A DNA stretch of 64,000 nucleotides from RGIG4079 sp045576735 (lineage in GTDB: Bacteria > Bacteroidota > Bacteroidia > Bacteroidales > Muribaculaceae): positions 1 through 64,000 of the forward strand of contig JAZNGZ010000095.1 in the NCBI GenBank assembly GCA_045576735.1, given 5' to 3'. Both the position numbers and the translations under genes were made by a program. The notes beneath the pieces are model-generated. The model saw nothing but the letters and a program-made list of their open reading frames with translations. It was not told where the DNA came from and made no database searches. Shown here piece by piece: positions 16,360-25,226 of the stretch (its first letter is position 1; each line of letters starts with the position of its first letter).

Positions 16360-19086
16360 ATGAAAAATCTTTTATTATTAATACTATTGACAATCTCAAT
16401 TCAAGCGAGTGGTCAAAATAGAGTGCAACACAATGAATCTGGCTTTATATGGTATCTAATAAGTCATGGTGTTTATGAAGGAGCTGAAGATGCATATGGA
16501 AATGAAATTATCCCATTAAGTCGAGAATATCATAGTGTATTCGTCACTAAACATGATGGGCAAGTGTATTTCCACATAAGAGATAAAGACGGATATTGTG
16601 GTCTTTGTGACAAATTGGGAAATGTGATTTTTTCTCCTCAAAAAGGATATGAAGATGTAAGTGTACATCGAAATTATTTTACTGTAAAAAAAGAAGTCGG
16701 AGGGAAAATGGGAATCTGTAATCTAAATGGAAAAGAGATTATTTCTCCCGATAATGGATATGATAATATATATGTCCATAATGATGACGGATTTACATAT
16801 TTCGAGGTAAAAGAATATAATAGCAAGAGATATAACGCAAACAAAATAACCATCGGAATTTGTGATAAAAATGGGAAAGAGATTATTTCTCCCGACAGAG
16901 GATATTGTTACATATCTGGTTACCATGAAGATGACGGATTCACATATTTCGAGGTATTTAAAAACAAGAAAAAACAAGCTGGAATATGCGATGTTAATGG
17001 CAAAGAGATAATCTCTCCAGATAGAGGATATAAGAGTGTTTTTGTCAGTGGTGACAATAATTTCAGATATATCGAAGTTAAAAAGAAAGGGTTCGGCATT
17101 TGCGACATGACTGGTAATGAAATTATTTCTCCCACAGAAGATTTTACCTATATAGCACTTCGAGATTGGGAAGGAGTGAAATATTTTCATGCTAAAAAAT
17201 CAAAGTCAGTGGGGGTATATGACACATATGGCAATGTTATAGCCGCACCAAATAAATATAGTGATGTAGAATATCGAGAAGATGGTTTTTACTATAAGGA
17301 CAAAAAAGGTCAATGGGTAAGCCTTAATCTTACAATTGGTCCACAAGGGGTCCAATCATTGACTGCCACAACATCTGATATTAAACGCATATATCAAAAT
17401 GCCCATTTCGAATGGTATAGAATTGCTAAACAAGAAAAGAAGGGAACTATTTATGGAGCAGAAGACATGAATGGCAACAAAATTATCCCATTAAATCGAG
17501 GATATGAAGAGTTGACATCGGAATCGGCAGAGGGTAGCTACAACCACTTCATTATTAAGAAAAATGGATATAAGGGGATTTGTGATATAAATGGCAACGA
17601 AATCATTTCACCTTCGCTTGGATATAAATCTGTTTTTGTTTGCAACGGTACAGTTCCATTGATTTCTGTGAGCAATGGCAAGTTTGATGGTCTATATGAC
17701 CTAACTGGTAAAGAGATTATTTCAGTAAATCGAGGATATAATAATATTGTTCGGCATGATGATTGTATAAGCGTAAAGAAAAATGGGTATAAAGGTGTTT
17801 GTGATTTATCAGGAGAAGAGATTATATCGCCAAATCGAGGATACGACAATATCGTTCGACATAGTGATTATATTAATGTAAAGAAAAATGGATATGAAGG
17901 TGCTTGTGATTTATCAGGAGAAGAGATTATATCGCCAAATCGCGGGTATAACTCTATTTATTATATGAGTGGAGATTGCAATTTTAAATATTATTGTGTA
18001 AAGAAAAATGGCGTCGAAAAGTTTTGCGATGTTTTAGGAGTGGAGATTACTAATCCTAATTTTAAGAAACAAATCATTACGCAAGATAATGAAAATAGTA
18101 ACGTTTCAAACTCTAATGATGTCCTAAAATACCACAAAAATGCGGTGCAAGGAGATGCCAAGGCGCAAGCCAGTCTCGGGTGGTGCTATAGCAATGGTCA
18201 TGGTGTCGCGAAAAACTATACAGAGGCGGTGAAATGGTATCGAAAAGCAGCCGAGCAAGGACACGCTGGTGCGCAAAACAACCTTGGTGTGCACTATGAA
18301 AATGGCGAGGGGGTGACAAAAAACTATACCGAGGCGGTGAAATGGTATCGAAAAGCAGCTGAGCAAGGGCATGCCGAGGCTCAAAAGAATTTAAACAATC
18401 TCCAGCAAAGAATTGCACAAAACAATAAGCCCAAGCAAAACTCTAGCAAAACTACAACTAGTAAATCATCCTCAAATAACACGACAACTGCCACAAGCAA
18501 TACCGCAGCCCTAGACCTTTACATAGGGGCGAATTACTATGTTGAAGGTAATTACACCGAGGCTGTGAAATGGTTGCGCAAAGCAGCTGAGCAAGGTGAC
18601 GCCAAGGCGCAAGGTCTCCTTGGGAATTGCTATTACGAGGGCAAGGGGGTGACAAAAAACTATACAGAGGCGGTAAAATGGTTTCGCAAAGCAGCCGAGC
18701 AAGGGCTCGCCGAGGCGCAAGCCAGTCTCGGGTGGTGCTATGAAGATGGTCATGGTGTCGCGAAAAACTATACAGAGGCGGTGAAATGGTATCGAAAAGC
18801 CGCAGAGCAAGGACACGCTGGTGCGCAAGGTAGCCTTGGGGATTGCTATTACAAGGGCGAGGGTGTGACAAAAAACTATACAGAGGCGGTAAAATGGTTT
18901 CGCAAAGCAGCCGAGCAAGGAGACGCCGGTGCGCAATATTTCCTTGGGTTGTGCTATGCATTAGGCAAAGGGGTGACAGAAAACTACACCGAGGCGGTAA
19001 AATGGTTGCGCAAAGCAGCCGAGCAAGGTGACGCCAAGGCTATTGAAGCATTAAAAATATTGGAGAATATGGGAATATATTATTGA
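16360..19086 (+). CDS. Secreted WG-repeat/Sel1-repeat fusion protein
   Basis: 908 residues with a signal peptide (MKNLLLLILLTISIQASGQN). The first two thirds (about 25-575) are WG-like repeats with the recurring core GICDxNGKEIISPxxGY. The rest holds two Sel1 blocks (about 590-685 and 725-905) separated by a Ser/Thr/Asn linker. Both repeat types bind proteins; there is no enzyme signature. The Sel1 units are nearly identical at DNA level, implying recent expansion. It follows the tricorn-like protease by 31 bp and ends at a strong terminator at 19111-19139. Its Sel1 part resembles that of the protein at 5772-7307. Function unknown; a periplasmic or surface scaffold is the likeliest role. Confidence 0.85.
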   Translation: MKNLLLLILLTISIQASGQNRVQHNESGFIWYLISHGVYEGAEDAYGNEIIPLSREYHSVFVTKHDGQVYFHIRDKDGYCGLCDKLGNVIFSPQKGYEDVSVHRNYFTVKKEVGGKMGICNLNGKEIISPDNGYDNIYVHNDDGFTYFEVKEYNSKRYNANKITIGICDKNGKEIISPDRGYCYISGYHEDDGFTYFEVFKNKKKQAGICDVNGKEIISPDRGYKSVFVSGDNNFRYIEVKKKGFGICDMTGNEIISPTEDFTYIALRDWEGVKYFHAKKSKSVGVYDTYGNVIAAPNKYSDVEYREDGFYYKDKKGQWVSLNLTIGPQGVQSLTATTSDIKRIYQNAHFEWYRIAKQEKKGTIYGAEDMNGNKIIPLNRGYEELTSESAEGSYNHFIIKKNGYKGICDINGNEIISPSLGYKSVFVCNGTVPLISVSNGKFDGLYDLTGKEIISVNRGYNNIVRHDDCISVKKNGYKGVCDLSGEEIISPNRGYDNIVRHSDYINVKKNGYEGACDLSGEEIISPNRGYNSIYYMSGDCNFKYYCVKKNGVEKFCDVLGVEITNPNFKKQIITQDNENSNVSNSNDVLKYHKNAVQGDAKAQASLGWCYSNGHGVAKNYTEAVKWYRKAAEQGHAGAQNNLGVHYENGEGVTKNYTEAVKWYRKAAEQGHAEAQKNLNNLQQRIAQNNKPKQNSSKTTTSKSSSNNTTTATSNTAALDLYIGANYYVEGNYTEAVKWLRKAAEQGDAKAQGLLGNCYYEGKGVTKNYTEAVKWFRKAAEQGLAEAQASLGWCYEDGHGVAKNYTEAVKWYRKAAEQGHAGAQGSLGDCYYKGEGVTKNYTEAVKWFRKAAEQGDAGAQYFLGLCYALGKGVTENYTEAVKWLRKAAEQGDAKAIEALKILENMGIYY
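18175..19045 (+). repeat. 108-bp Sel1-coding repeats, near-identical
   Basis: Units of 108 bp (36 residues) share long identical runs such as AAAAACTATACAGAGGCGGT; for example the copies at 18211 and 18319 are exactly 108 bp apart. Two units precede the Ser/Thr linker and about five follow it. This low divergence makes copy-number change by slippage likely. Confidence 0.8.
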
Positions 19087-19110
19087 TTTTAACAAAATAG
19101 ATATCGGTAT

Positions 19111-19139
19111 CAACGGCTCCCGGTAATTGGGAGCCGTTG
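19111..19139 (+). terminator. Rho-independent terminator after WG/Sel1 gene
   Basis: A perfect 11-bp stem (CAACGGCTCCC with GGGAGCCGTTG) with a 7-nt loop, followed by CTTTGTTTT, 25 bp after the stop at 19086. Confidence 0.88.
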
Positions 19140-19164
19140 CTTTGTTTTAGGGGAGACGTGGTGA

Positions 19165-19452
19165 ATACAATGTCGTGCGAAGCACGTGAAAGCGAAGCGT
19201 ATATAATAACCGGGGGTATCGCTTCGCTCAACCCCCGGTTAGGGAATAATCATCCCCCCTCACCAAGCCGTGCTTCGCACGGCTTGGTGTTAATGTAGTG
19301 CCTTCATGCTATATCGTTTCGCGTCTGCCAGACGCATGTGTGTAGATTGTAATAACCGGAGGCGTCGGGCTAACGCCCTCAACCACGCGGTTATTGCATA
19401 TCGCTGCGCTTTCCCGTGCTTCGCACGTGCTGACCACCTCCCGGCTTCGCCG
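19165..19452 (-). repeat. REP-like hairpin array (copy 2)
   Basis: About 290 bp of non-coding sequence made of consecutive hairpins: CGTGC-GAA-GCACG; an 11-bp stem TAACCGGGGGT/ACCCCCGGTTA (19207-19241); a perfect 13-bp stem starting CACCAAG with a TTC loop (19261-19289); GCGTCT-GCC-AGACGC (19321-19335); a nested AACCG hairpin; CGTGC-TTC-GCACG; and CGGC-TTC-GCCG (19442-19452). Read on the minus strand it has the same module order as the array at 56.3-56.8 kb. The remaining bases to about 19640 are AT-rich with nothing recognisable. Confidence 0.8.
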
Positions 19453-19646
19453 TACTCCTCCTAAAAATGAACTGTATTCCAAAAGTTGGACGGGTTAATT
19501 ATTTATATTCTGATGAGTTCGGTATTGTACCTGACTCATTCTGTTTAATCTAAATTTAATTCTGAAATTATTATATTAATAAATCTAATTATCTCTTTGT
19601 GTTTTATTGTTAGAGTATTTAATTATTAAAAATTATTTAAGATGGG

Positions 19647-19675
19647 TTGAAATCGAGGAAAAATTGCTAAGTTTG
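19647..19675 (+). promoter_or_regulatory. Promoter of the phosphoethanolamine transferase gene
   Basis: TTG at 19647-19649, an 18-bp spacer, and TAAGTTTG at 19668-19675, an exact -7 match. The ATG at 19727 is 51 bp downstream. Confidence 0.7.
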
Positions 19676-19726
19676 TAGTTTGAAAGTAAATTAAGTGAAA
19701 ATCTCGACAATTTTTTCAATTAATAT

Positions 19727-21580
19727 ATGGCTCAATCAAAATGCCGCAAAGTAGTATCGCAAATTAAATCGTTATTCACAAAAATCGCGAGTCCCTGCTA
19801 TAAAGAGTTACCATATATTACAATAACCATAATACTACTCTTGTTGGCGAGTCCGTTAACGACCTTTCAAGATTTCATACAAGCCGTTGGAGTTCCTAAG
19901 GTGTATTATTTCACAATAGGCAATCATCTCATTCTATTTTTATACGCCTATATAGGAGCTGTAATTATCAATTACATCAAATCAAAGAGGCTTAAGCTTT
20001 TTTGCAAAATTGCGTTCTATTTTATTATAGTTTTATTATTCTCAATCACTCACTTTCTTTCGGAAAATTTCGATCTCACAATTAATCCCACATGTCTCAC
20101 ACTATTAGCTGAGACTACCTCTCAAGAAGCTACTGAATTTGTCAACTCATACCTAACGACCAAAGCCTTCGAATCAACGGCTCTACAAATTACGCTATAC
20201 ACCGTTATAATCATAGTCGCTGAAACGATATGGTATTTCGCCAAGACAAAAACGGCATTGCAATTTCTTCAGTCAAAGGCAAAAAAGCTATTAACGATTC
20301 TAAACGCTTCATTATCGGTTATTATATCGGTTGTTCTATTTGCAGGATGCACATATGCAATTTATCTGTCATGGGAATTCATCAAGATAAAATCTTCAGA
20401 AGAGTTTATATATCTGGCACCTCCAAGCGACCCCATCTCGTCGATTATTACATCGGCAATGACCCTCAACATCACAAGCAATAACATCTCTGATGCAATT
20501 ATATTGAATGAATCGATTGCAAAAGGGAAAGAATCTCACGTTACAACCAATGACTCACTAAACATAGTGGTTGTTATTGGTGAATCACACATCAAACACC
20601 ACTCACAGCTATATGGATATTCGCTTAATACTAATCCACTTCTATCAAAAGAACAGAAGGAAGAACGGCTATTTGTCTTTAACGATGTGATTACATCATC
20701 AAACTACACAAGTAGTGCCATAAAAAACATATTATGTTGCAATAATAGTTGCGAAGGAGAGTATTGGCATGAAAGCCCCTACTTCCCCACCATATTCAAA
20801 TCGGCCGGATATGATGTGTATTTTTGGAGCAACCAACAATCCTACTCCAATAATTCCACTTTTTCATTCACCCTTAACAGTTTCTTATACAATCCATCTA
20901 TATCCGAGATTACCTACAATATGACAAATGAAAAATCCTACGAGTATGACGGTGAGCTAATAAAATCATTTAACGAGTCGATTAAACTCAATGCGTCTAA
21001 GCACAATTTGGTTCTATTCCATTTAATGGGACAACATCATAGTGTATATCAACGTTACCCCAACGAGGATTTTAGCCATTTTAACGCCGATAGTATAAAA
21101 AGAAGCGAATCTTATCTAGGAAATTATGAAAAGGAATATATTGCAGGCTATGACAATGCAACATTATACAACGATTATGTTTTAAACTACATTATTGAGA
21201 CATTAAAGGATAGTAATTCAATAATGATATATCTCTCTGACCATGGTGAGGAAGTGTATGATTACGGATATAAACGAGGAAGAGAATATGGCCCGCTAAC
21301 AGCAAACAAGCTAAAATATCAGTATGAAATACCCTTCATGGTGTGGTGTTCCGACTCATATAAAGCGAAATATCCCGAGAGAGTAAATGCAATAAAAAAT
21401 GCAGTAAACCGCCCCTTTATAAGCGACAATATCTGCAACATGTTGTTTAATTTGGGTAACATAGAAACTCCATATTATAGAGATTCCCTCGACTTAATTA
21501 GCCCCAATTATAAAAGTAAGAAACGAATAATCAACAACAAATACATCTACGAGGATATTCGCTATTCAACTGGTAAATAA
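19727..21580 (+). CDS. Phosphoethanolamine transferase (EptA-like)
   Basis: 617 residues: about five membrane helices in the first 215 residues, then a periplasmic alkaline-phosphatase-fold domain. The metal-binding start is VVVIGESH (Glu286), the expected nucleophile is Thr328 in SSNYTSSAIKNIL, and LSDHGEEVYD supplies the late metal ligands. LAETTSQEA near 128-136 is the family's first periplasmic motif. Such enzymes move phosphoethanolamine from phosphatidylethanolamine onto lipid A or another envelope glycan, lowering negative charge and giving polymyxin resistance in many bacteria. Single gene with its own promoter and terminator, next to a hairpin array. The acceptor cannot be told from sequence. 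Confidence 0.88.
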   Translation: MAQSKCRKVVSQIKSLFTKIASPCYKELPYITITIILLLLASPLTTFQDFIQAVGVPKVYYFTIGNHLILFLYAYIGAVIINYIKSKRLKLFCKIAFYFIIVLLFSITHFLSENFDLTINPTCLTLLAETTSQEATEFVNSYLTTKAFESTALQITLYTVIIIVAETIWYFAKTKTALQFLQSKAKKLLTILNASLSVIISVVLFAGCTYAIYLSWEFIKIKSSEEFIYLAPPSDPISSIITSAMTLNITSNNISDAIILNESIAKGKESHVTTNDSLNIVVVIGESHIKHHSQLYGYSLNTNPLLSKEQKEERLFVFNDVITSSNYTSSAIKNILCCNNSCEGEYWHESPYFPTIFKSAGYDVYFWSNQQSYSNNSTFSFTLNSFLYNPSISEITYNMTNEKSYEYDGELIKSFNESIKLNASKHNLVLFHLMGQHHSVYQRYPNEDFSHFNADSIKRSESYLGNYEKEYIAGYDNATLYNDYVLNYIIETLKDSNSIMIYLSDHGEEVYDYGYKRGREYGPLTANKLKYQYEIPFMVWCSDSYKAKYPERVNAIKNAVNRPFISDNICNMLFNLGNIETPYYRDSLDLISPNYKSKKRIINNKYIYEDIRYSTGK

Positions 21581-21581
21581 C

Positions 21582-21618
21582 ACAAAACGCAAGAGCAACA
21601 ATGTCTCTTGCGTTTTGT
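21582..21618. terminator. Bidirectional terminator
   Basis: A perfect 14-bp stem (ACAAAACGCAAGAG with CTCTTGCGTTTTGT) between the converging phosphoethanolamine transferase and ssb genes, with A/T-rich flanks on both sides, so it can end both transcripts. Confidence 0.85.
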
Positions 21619-21647
21619 ATTATTAAGGTATAAATGTAGTCTCTATT

Positions 21648-22004
21648 TTATCCTTGAGGGGTTTGTGATTGTTGTGGGCGTGAGAGAATGTCGAAATGGT
21701 CAACTAGGATTTCAGTAACACTACGTTTTATTGTGTTGCGGTCTTCCCACACACGGGTTCGAAGTTTTCCTTCGATATATAGTTTTGTTCCTTTACGGAT
21801 ATACTTTTCGGCTGTTTCGGCAGCTTTATCCCACATCACAATATTATGCCACTCTGTGCGGTCGGGCACTTGCGCACCTGAGGCGGTAGTATAACCTCTC
21901 TCGGTCGTAGCCAAAGAGAATGACGCTACCGGACGAGATTCGACATAACGTATTTCGGGATCGCGTCCCACATTTCCCACTAATATCACTCTATTTACCG
22001 ACAT
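21648..22004 (-). CDS. ssb: Single-stranded DNA-binding protein, short form
   Basis: 118 residues forming one OB-fold: MSVNRVILVGNVGRDPEIRY at the start, WHNIVMWDKAAETAEKYI and KGTKLYIEGKLRTRVWED inside. It coats ssDNA during replication and repair. The protein stops at SRPQQSQTPQG just after the fold and lacks the acidic tip (of the DDDIPF kind) through which typical SSBs recruit partners. It lies 89 bp after proC in the same direction; no clear promoter of its own is seen. It may be a second SSB or a lineage-specific short form. Confidence 0.92.
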   Translation of the reverse strand: MSVNRVILVGNVGRDPEIRYVESRPVASFSLATTERGYTTASGAQVPDRTEWHNIVMWDKAAETAEKYIRKGTKLYIEGKLRTRVWEDRNTIKRSVTEILVDHFDILSRPQQSQTPQG

Positions 22005-22093
22005 AATGTTCTCTTTACTTTTAGCTGATTATTTCATTAATAATACCTCACTCTCACAACAATGGCAGTGTGTTATTTCCAACTCTCAATGTT

Positions 22094-22873
22094 TTACTTG
22101 CTTGCTTTTAGGCCTTCAATAACAGAGTTGGTGAAACCATGAGCTTCCATTGCGTTAAGACCTTTTATTGTGATGCCGCCGGGAGTTGTGACTTTATCAA
22201 TTTCCACTTCAGGATTATTTCCTGTTGCTTCGAGCAACTCGACCGCACCACGAAGGGTTTGTAATACATATTGTTTTGCGTCATTGGGATAAATACCAAG
22301 TTCTACCCCACCTTCGGTTGCGGCACGAACATATCGCATAGCAAAGGCGATACCGCATGAGCAAAGGGAAGTGGCTGCGCCCATCAATCGTTCTTCAATC
22401 ACAGCAGCTTTACCAAGCGCATTGAAGATAGCTTCCACTTCGGCAACCTGCTGAGCCGATGCATTGGCATTGTGGCTCACAAAAGTCATGCTTTGATGGA
22501 TTGAGATAGCCGTATTTGGAATAGCTCGGAACACTACTGCACTTTCATTTCCAAGCCATGCTGTCAAAGTGGCAATATCAACACCCGCAGCGATTGACAA
22601 GATGATTTGACGCGATAGGTTGAGGTGTGGCAACACTCCTTTTATTACCGGTTCCACAAGCCAAGGCTTCACTGCCAACAACACAACGTCGGCATCAGCG
22701 ACAATAGCCGAGCTATCAGTAGAAATTTCCACACTTGCACATTCGCGCTTCAACTCATCGAGCTTGTCTTGTGCGAGATCGGCTACGGCAATTTTTATAT
22801 CTATATCACTATGAGCTAGACCGCGAGCAATAGCTCCGCCCATATTTCCTGCGCCAATAATAGCTATCTTCAT
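22094..22873 (-). CDS. proC: Pyrroline-5-carboxylate reductase
   Basis: 259 residues. The NAD(P)H-binding Rossmann motif is at the very start (KIAIIGAGNMGGAIARGL), and the C-terminal signature (TPGGITIKGLNAMEAHG) completes the fold. It reduces 1-pyrroline-5-carboxylate to proline in the cytoplasm. It begins 12 bp after argD, so the two form an operon linking ornithine/arginine and proline metabolism. Length is normal. Confidence 0.95.
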   Translation of the reverse strand: MKIAIIGAGNMGGAIARGLAHSDIDIKIAVADLAQDKLDELKRECASVEISTDSSAIVADADVVLLAVKPWLVEPVIKGVLPHLNLSRQIILSIAAGVDIATLTAWLGNESAVVFRAIPNTAISIHQSMTFVSHNANASAQQVAEVEAIFNALGKAAVIEERLMGAATSLCSCGIAFAMRYVRAATEGGVELGIYPNDAKQYVLQTLRGAVELLEATGNNPEVEIDKVTTPGGITIKGLNAMEAHGFTNSVIEGLKASK

Positions 22874-22885
22874 CTTATACTACTT

Positions 22886-24019
22886 TTAAGCTTGCTTTGC
22901 AAGCGCATTTTTAAATCGATTGATAAAATCTTGTGCTTGTTCGATAGTCAACACAAGTGGTGGCAATAGGCGTATCATGTGAGTGCCGGTTGCTCCGGTA
23001 AACACTTTTTCCTCTTTGATTAGTCGGGTGCGGAGTTCTTTCACCGGATAATCAAATTCCATTCCTATCATCAAACCTCGACCACGCACCTCTTTGATGC
23101 CCGGAATCTGTTTCAACTCGGTCATCAAATATTCGCCTACCTTGCGAGCGTTTTCAACAAGATTTTCTTGTTCGAAAATTTCAAGCACTGCAATAGCGGC
23201 TGCACATGCGAGGTGATTACCTCCGAATGTTGTACCTAATTGACCATATATAGGAGTGAATTTAGGACTAATCAACACGCCGCCCATTGGAAATCCGTTG
23301 GCAATACCTTTTGCCACAGTGATAATATCGGGACGTACTCCGGTGTATTGGTGAGCGAAGAATTTACCCGAACGGCCATAACCCGATTGTATTTCATCGG
23401 CGATTAGCACCACATCGTGCTTGTCACATTCCTCACGCAATGCTTGCATAAAATCAGCGTCGGGAATGCGTATGCCACCTACTCCTTGAATACCTTCGAT
23501 AATAACCGCGCTCACATCACCTTTTTCTAATTCGGCTTTTACGGCTTCAATATCATTTAGAGGCACAAATGTGATATGACCATTAGCATTGATTGGCGCA
23601 ATGATTTTAGGGTTATCGGTTGCCTCAACAGCAAGCGATGTGCGACCATGGAACGCTTTCCCAAAAGCAACAACGCGTTTTTTGCCATTATAAAATGAGG
23701 CGAGTTTCAACGCATTTTCATTTGCTTCGGCTCCTGAGTTGATAAGGAATAATTGATAATCATCATAACCCGAAATCTTGCCAAGTTTGTCGGCTAATTT
23801 TTGTTGTAATGAATTAATTACCGAATTAGAATAAAACACAAGTTTTGAAGCTTGCTCATTAATTGCTTTCAAATAATGAGGGTGAGAATGTCCCACCGAT
23901 ATAACGGCATGACCACCATATAGGTCAAGATATTTTGTACCTTCAGCATCGTAGGTGTTACAACCTTCGCCTTTGACTATTTCAATGTCAAATAATGGAT
24001 ATACATCAAATAATTTCAT
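22886..24019 (-). CDS. argD: Acetyl/succinylornithine aminotransferase
   Basis: 377 residues, class III PLP aminotransferase. Visible marks are NSGAEANENALKLA, the DEIQSGYGRSG block and the PLP lysine in TVAKGIANGFPMGG. It converts N-acylglutamate semialdehyde to N-acylornithine in arginine synthesis; some Bacteroidetes use succinyl rather than acetyl intermediates, and this cannot be decided here. Followed by proC after 12 bp. In this window it is the first gene of its transcript, with a strong promoter; argC and argG are not beside it. Confidence 0.92.
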   Translation of the reverse strand: MKLFDVYPLFDIEIVKGEGCNTYDAEGTKYLDLYGGHAVISVGHSHPHYLKAINEQASKLVFYSNSVINSLQQKLADKLGKISGYDDYQLFLINSGAEANENALKLASFYNGKKRVVAFGKAFHGRTSLAVEATDNPKIIAPINANGHITFVPLNDIEAVKAELEKGDVSAVIIEGIQGVGGIRIPDADFMQALREECDKHDVVLIADEIQSGYGRSGKFFAHQYTGVRPDIITVAKGIANGFPMGGVLISPKFTPIYGQLGTTFGGNHLACAAAIAVLEIFEQENLVENARKVGEYLMTELKQIPGIKEVRGRGLMIGMEFDYPVKELRTRLIKEEKVFTGATGTHMIRLLPPLVLTIEQAQDFINRFKNALAKQA

Positions 24020-24048
24020 CGCTATTGAATCTAAATTAAATATTTACG

Positions 24049-24079
24049 CAAATTTACACATATTATTTGAATGCTCAAA
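24049..24079 (-). promoter_or_regulatory. Promoter of argD-proC
   Basis: On the minus strand TTTG (24079-24076), a 19-bp spacer and TAAATTTG (24056-24049): a near-ideal Bacteroidota promoter, 29 bp before the ATG at 24019. Confidence 0.8.
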
Positions 24080-24178
24080 CAATAAATCATCACATAGTAA
24101 CTAAGTATTTATAGCAACAAATGTGATTATATTGCAAATTTAATAAATAAATTAATTATTTATGTTTATTCTTTTATA

Positions 24179-24186
24179 TATCTTTG
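24179..24186 (+). promoter_or_regulatory. -7 box of the SPFH gene
   Basis: TATCTTTG, an exact match to TAnnTTTG, 28 bp before the ATG at 24215. The upstream region is AT-rich without a clear TTTG. Confidence 0.6.
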
Positions 24187-24214
24187 TATCATAATAACCA
24201 AAAATTACATTATT

Positions 24215-25159
24215 ATGACTTCTCAAAAAAATGAAACTCCTTATAGTGGGTTTAAAATGAACGGATTCATTGCTTTAGTCCTTTTTCTTTTGCTAATGGC
24301 CGGGTCAATCTACACCATTGTTGTTGGTGGCATAGATGAATGTGGATTACTTATAGGTGGAGGCATTGCGCTCTTTATTATTAGTTTTATAGCATTAATA
24401 GGGCTATTTACACTTGAGCCAAACGAAGCTGCTGTGATGATTTTCTTCGGAAAATATAAAGGCACTTTCAACCAACATGGATTCTATTGGGTTAATCCAT
24501 TTATGTCGCGCAAACGATTGACAATGCGTGCACGCAACCTTGATGCCGAACCAATTAAGGTTAATGACAAGGAAGGTAATCCCATCCTCATAGGTATGGT
24601 TATCGTGTGGAAATTGAATGACACATATAAAGCCATGTTTGAAATCGACGCTCAAAGCATTGCAAATGGTGCAACAGGAGCAAATGCCACTACTCGCATG
24701 AATGCATTTGAAAAATATGTGCGTATTCAGGGTGATGCTGCTCTTCGCGAAGTTGCCGGACTATATGCCTATGATGACAATAAAGACACCACTGACGATG
24801 ATAATGAATTGACACTCCGCTCGGGTGGTGCTGAGATAAATGAAATTCTTGTAGAAAAACTTAATGAACGCTTGGCATTTGCTGGCATTGAAGTACAAGA
24901 AGCCCGCATCAACTATCTCACATATGCGCCCGAAATTGCTGCGGTGATGCTTCGCCGTCAACAAGCCACTGCCGTAATTGCCGCTCGTGAAAAGATTGTA
25001 GAAGGAGCCGTATCGATGGTAAAACTTGCCCTTGACAAACTTGGCACCGAAGGAATTGAATTAAGCGAAGAAAAACGCGCCTCAATGGTAAGTAATCTCC
25101 TCGTTGTTCTCTGCGCCGACGAATCGGCTCAACCTATAGTGAACACCGGTGACAAATAA
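24215..25159 (+). CDS. SPFH/Band 7 membrane protein
   Basis: 314 residues. Two hydrophobic segments (about 17-40 and 46-67) are followed by an SPFH/Band 7 domain opening LEPNEAAVMIFFGKYKGTFNQ and continuing through ARNLDAEPIKVNDKEGNPI. The C-terminal part is helical and includes QEARINYLTYAPEIAAVMLRRQQ. SPFH proteins form large membrane-bound oligomers that organise membranes or restrain proteases. It is a single-gene unit with its own promoter and terminator. The precise role is unknown. Confidence 0.9.
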   Translation: MTSQKNETPYSGFKMNGFIALVLFLLLMAGSIYTIVVGGIDECGLLIGGGIALFIISFIALIGLFTLEPNEAAVMIFFGKYKGTFNQHGFYWVNPFMSRKRLTMRARNLDAEPIKVNDKEGNPILIGMVIVWKLNDTYKAMFEIDAQSIANGATGANATTRMNAFEKYVRIQGDAALREVAGLYAYDDNKDTTDDDNELTLRSGGAEINEILVEKLNERLAFAGIEVQEARINYLTYAPEIAAVMLRRQQATAVIAAREKIVEGAVSMVKLALDKLGTEGIELSEEKRASMVSNLLVVLCADESAQPIVNTGDK

Positions 25160-25176
25160 TCGCATTACATATAAGC

Positions 25177-25208
25177 AAAAAGGTAGCGGCAAATGTCGCT
25201 ACCTTTTT
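25177..25208. terminator. Bidirectional terminator
   Basis: A 12-bp stem (AAAAAGGTAGCG with CGCTACCTTTTT), followed by further Ts on the plus strand. It lies between the converging SPFH gene and the small coiled-coil gene and can serve both. Confidence 0.88.
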
Positions 25209-25226
25209 TTGTTGTATTCCATTTAT

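Noticed and set aside
19165..19452. Possible CRISPR or tRNA cluster because of dense hairpins
   Set aside because: There are no regularly spaced direct repeats with unique spacers, and no cloverleaf or CCA-type 3' ends; the hairpins are small and varied.
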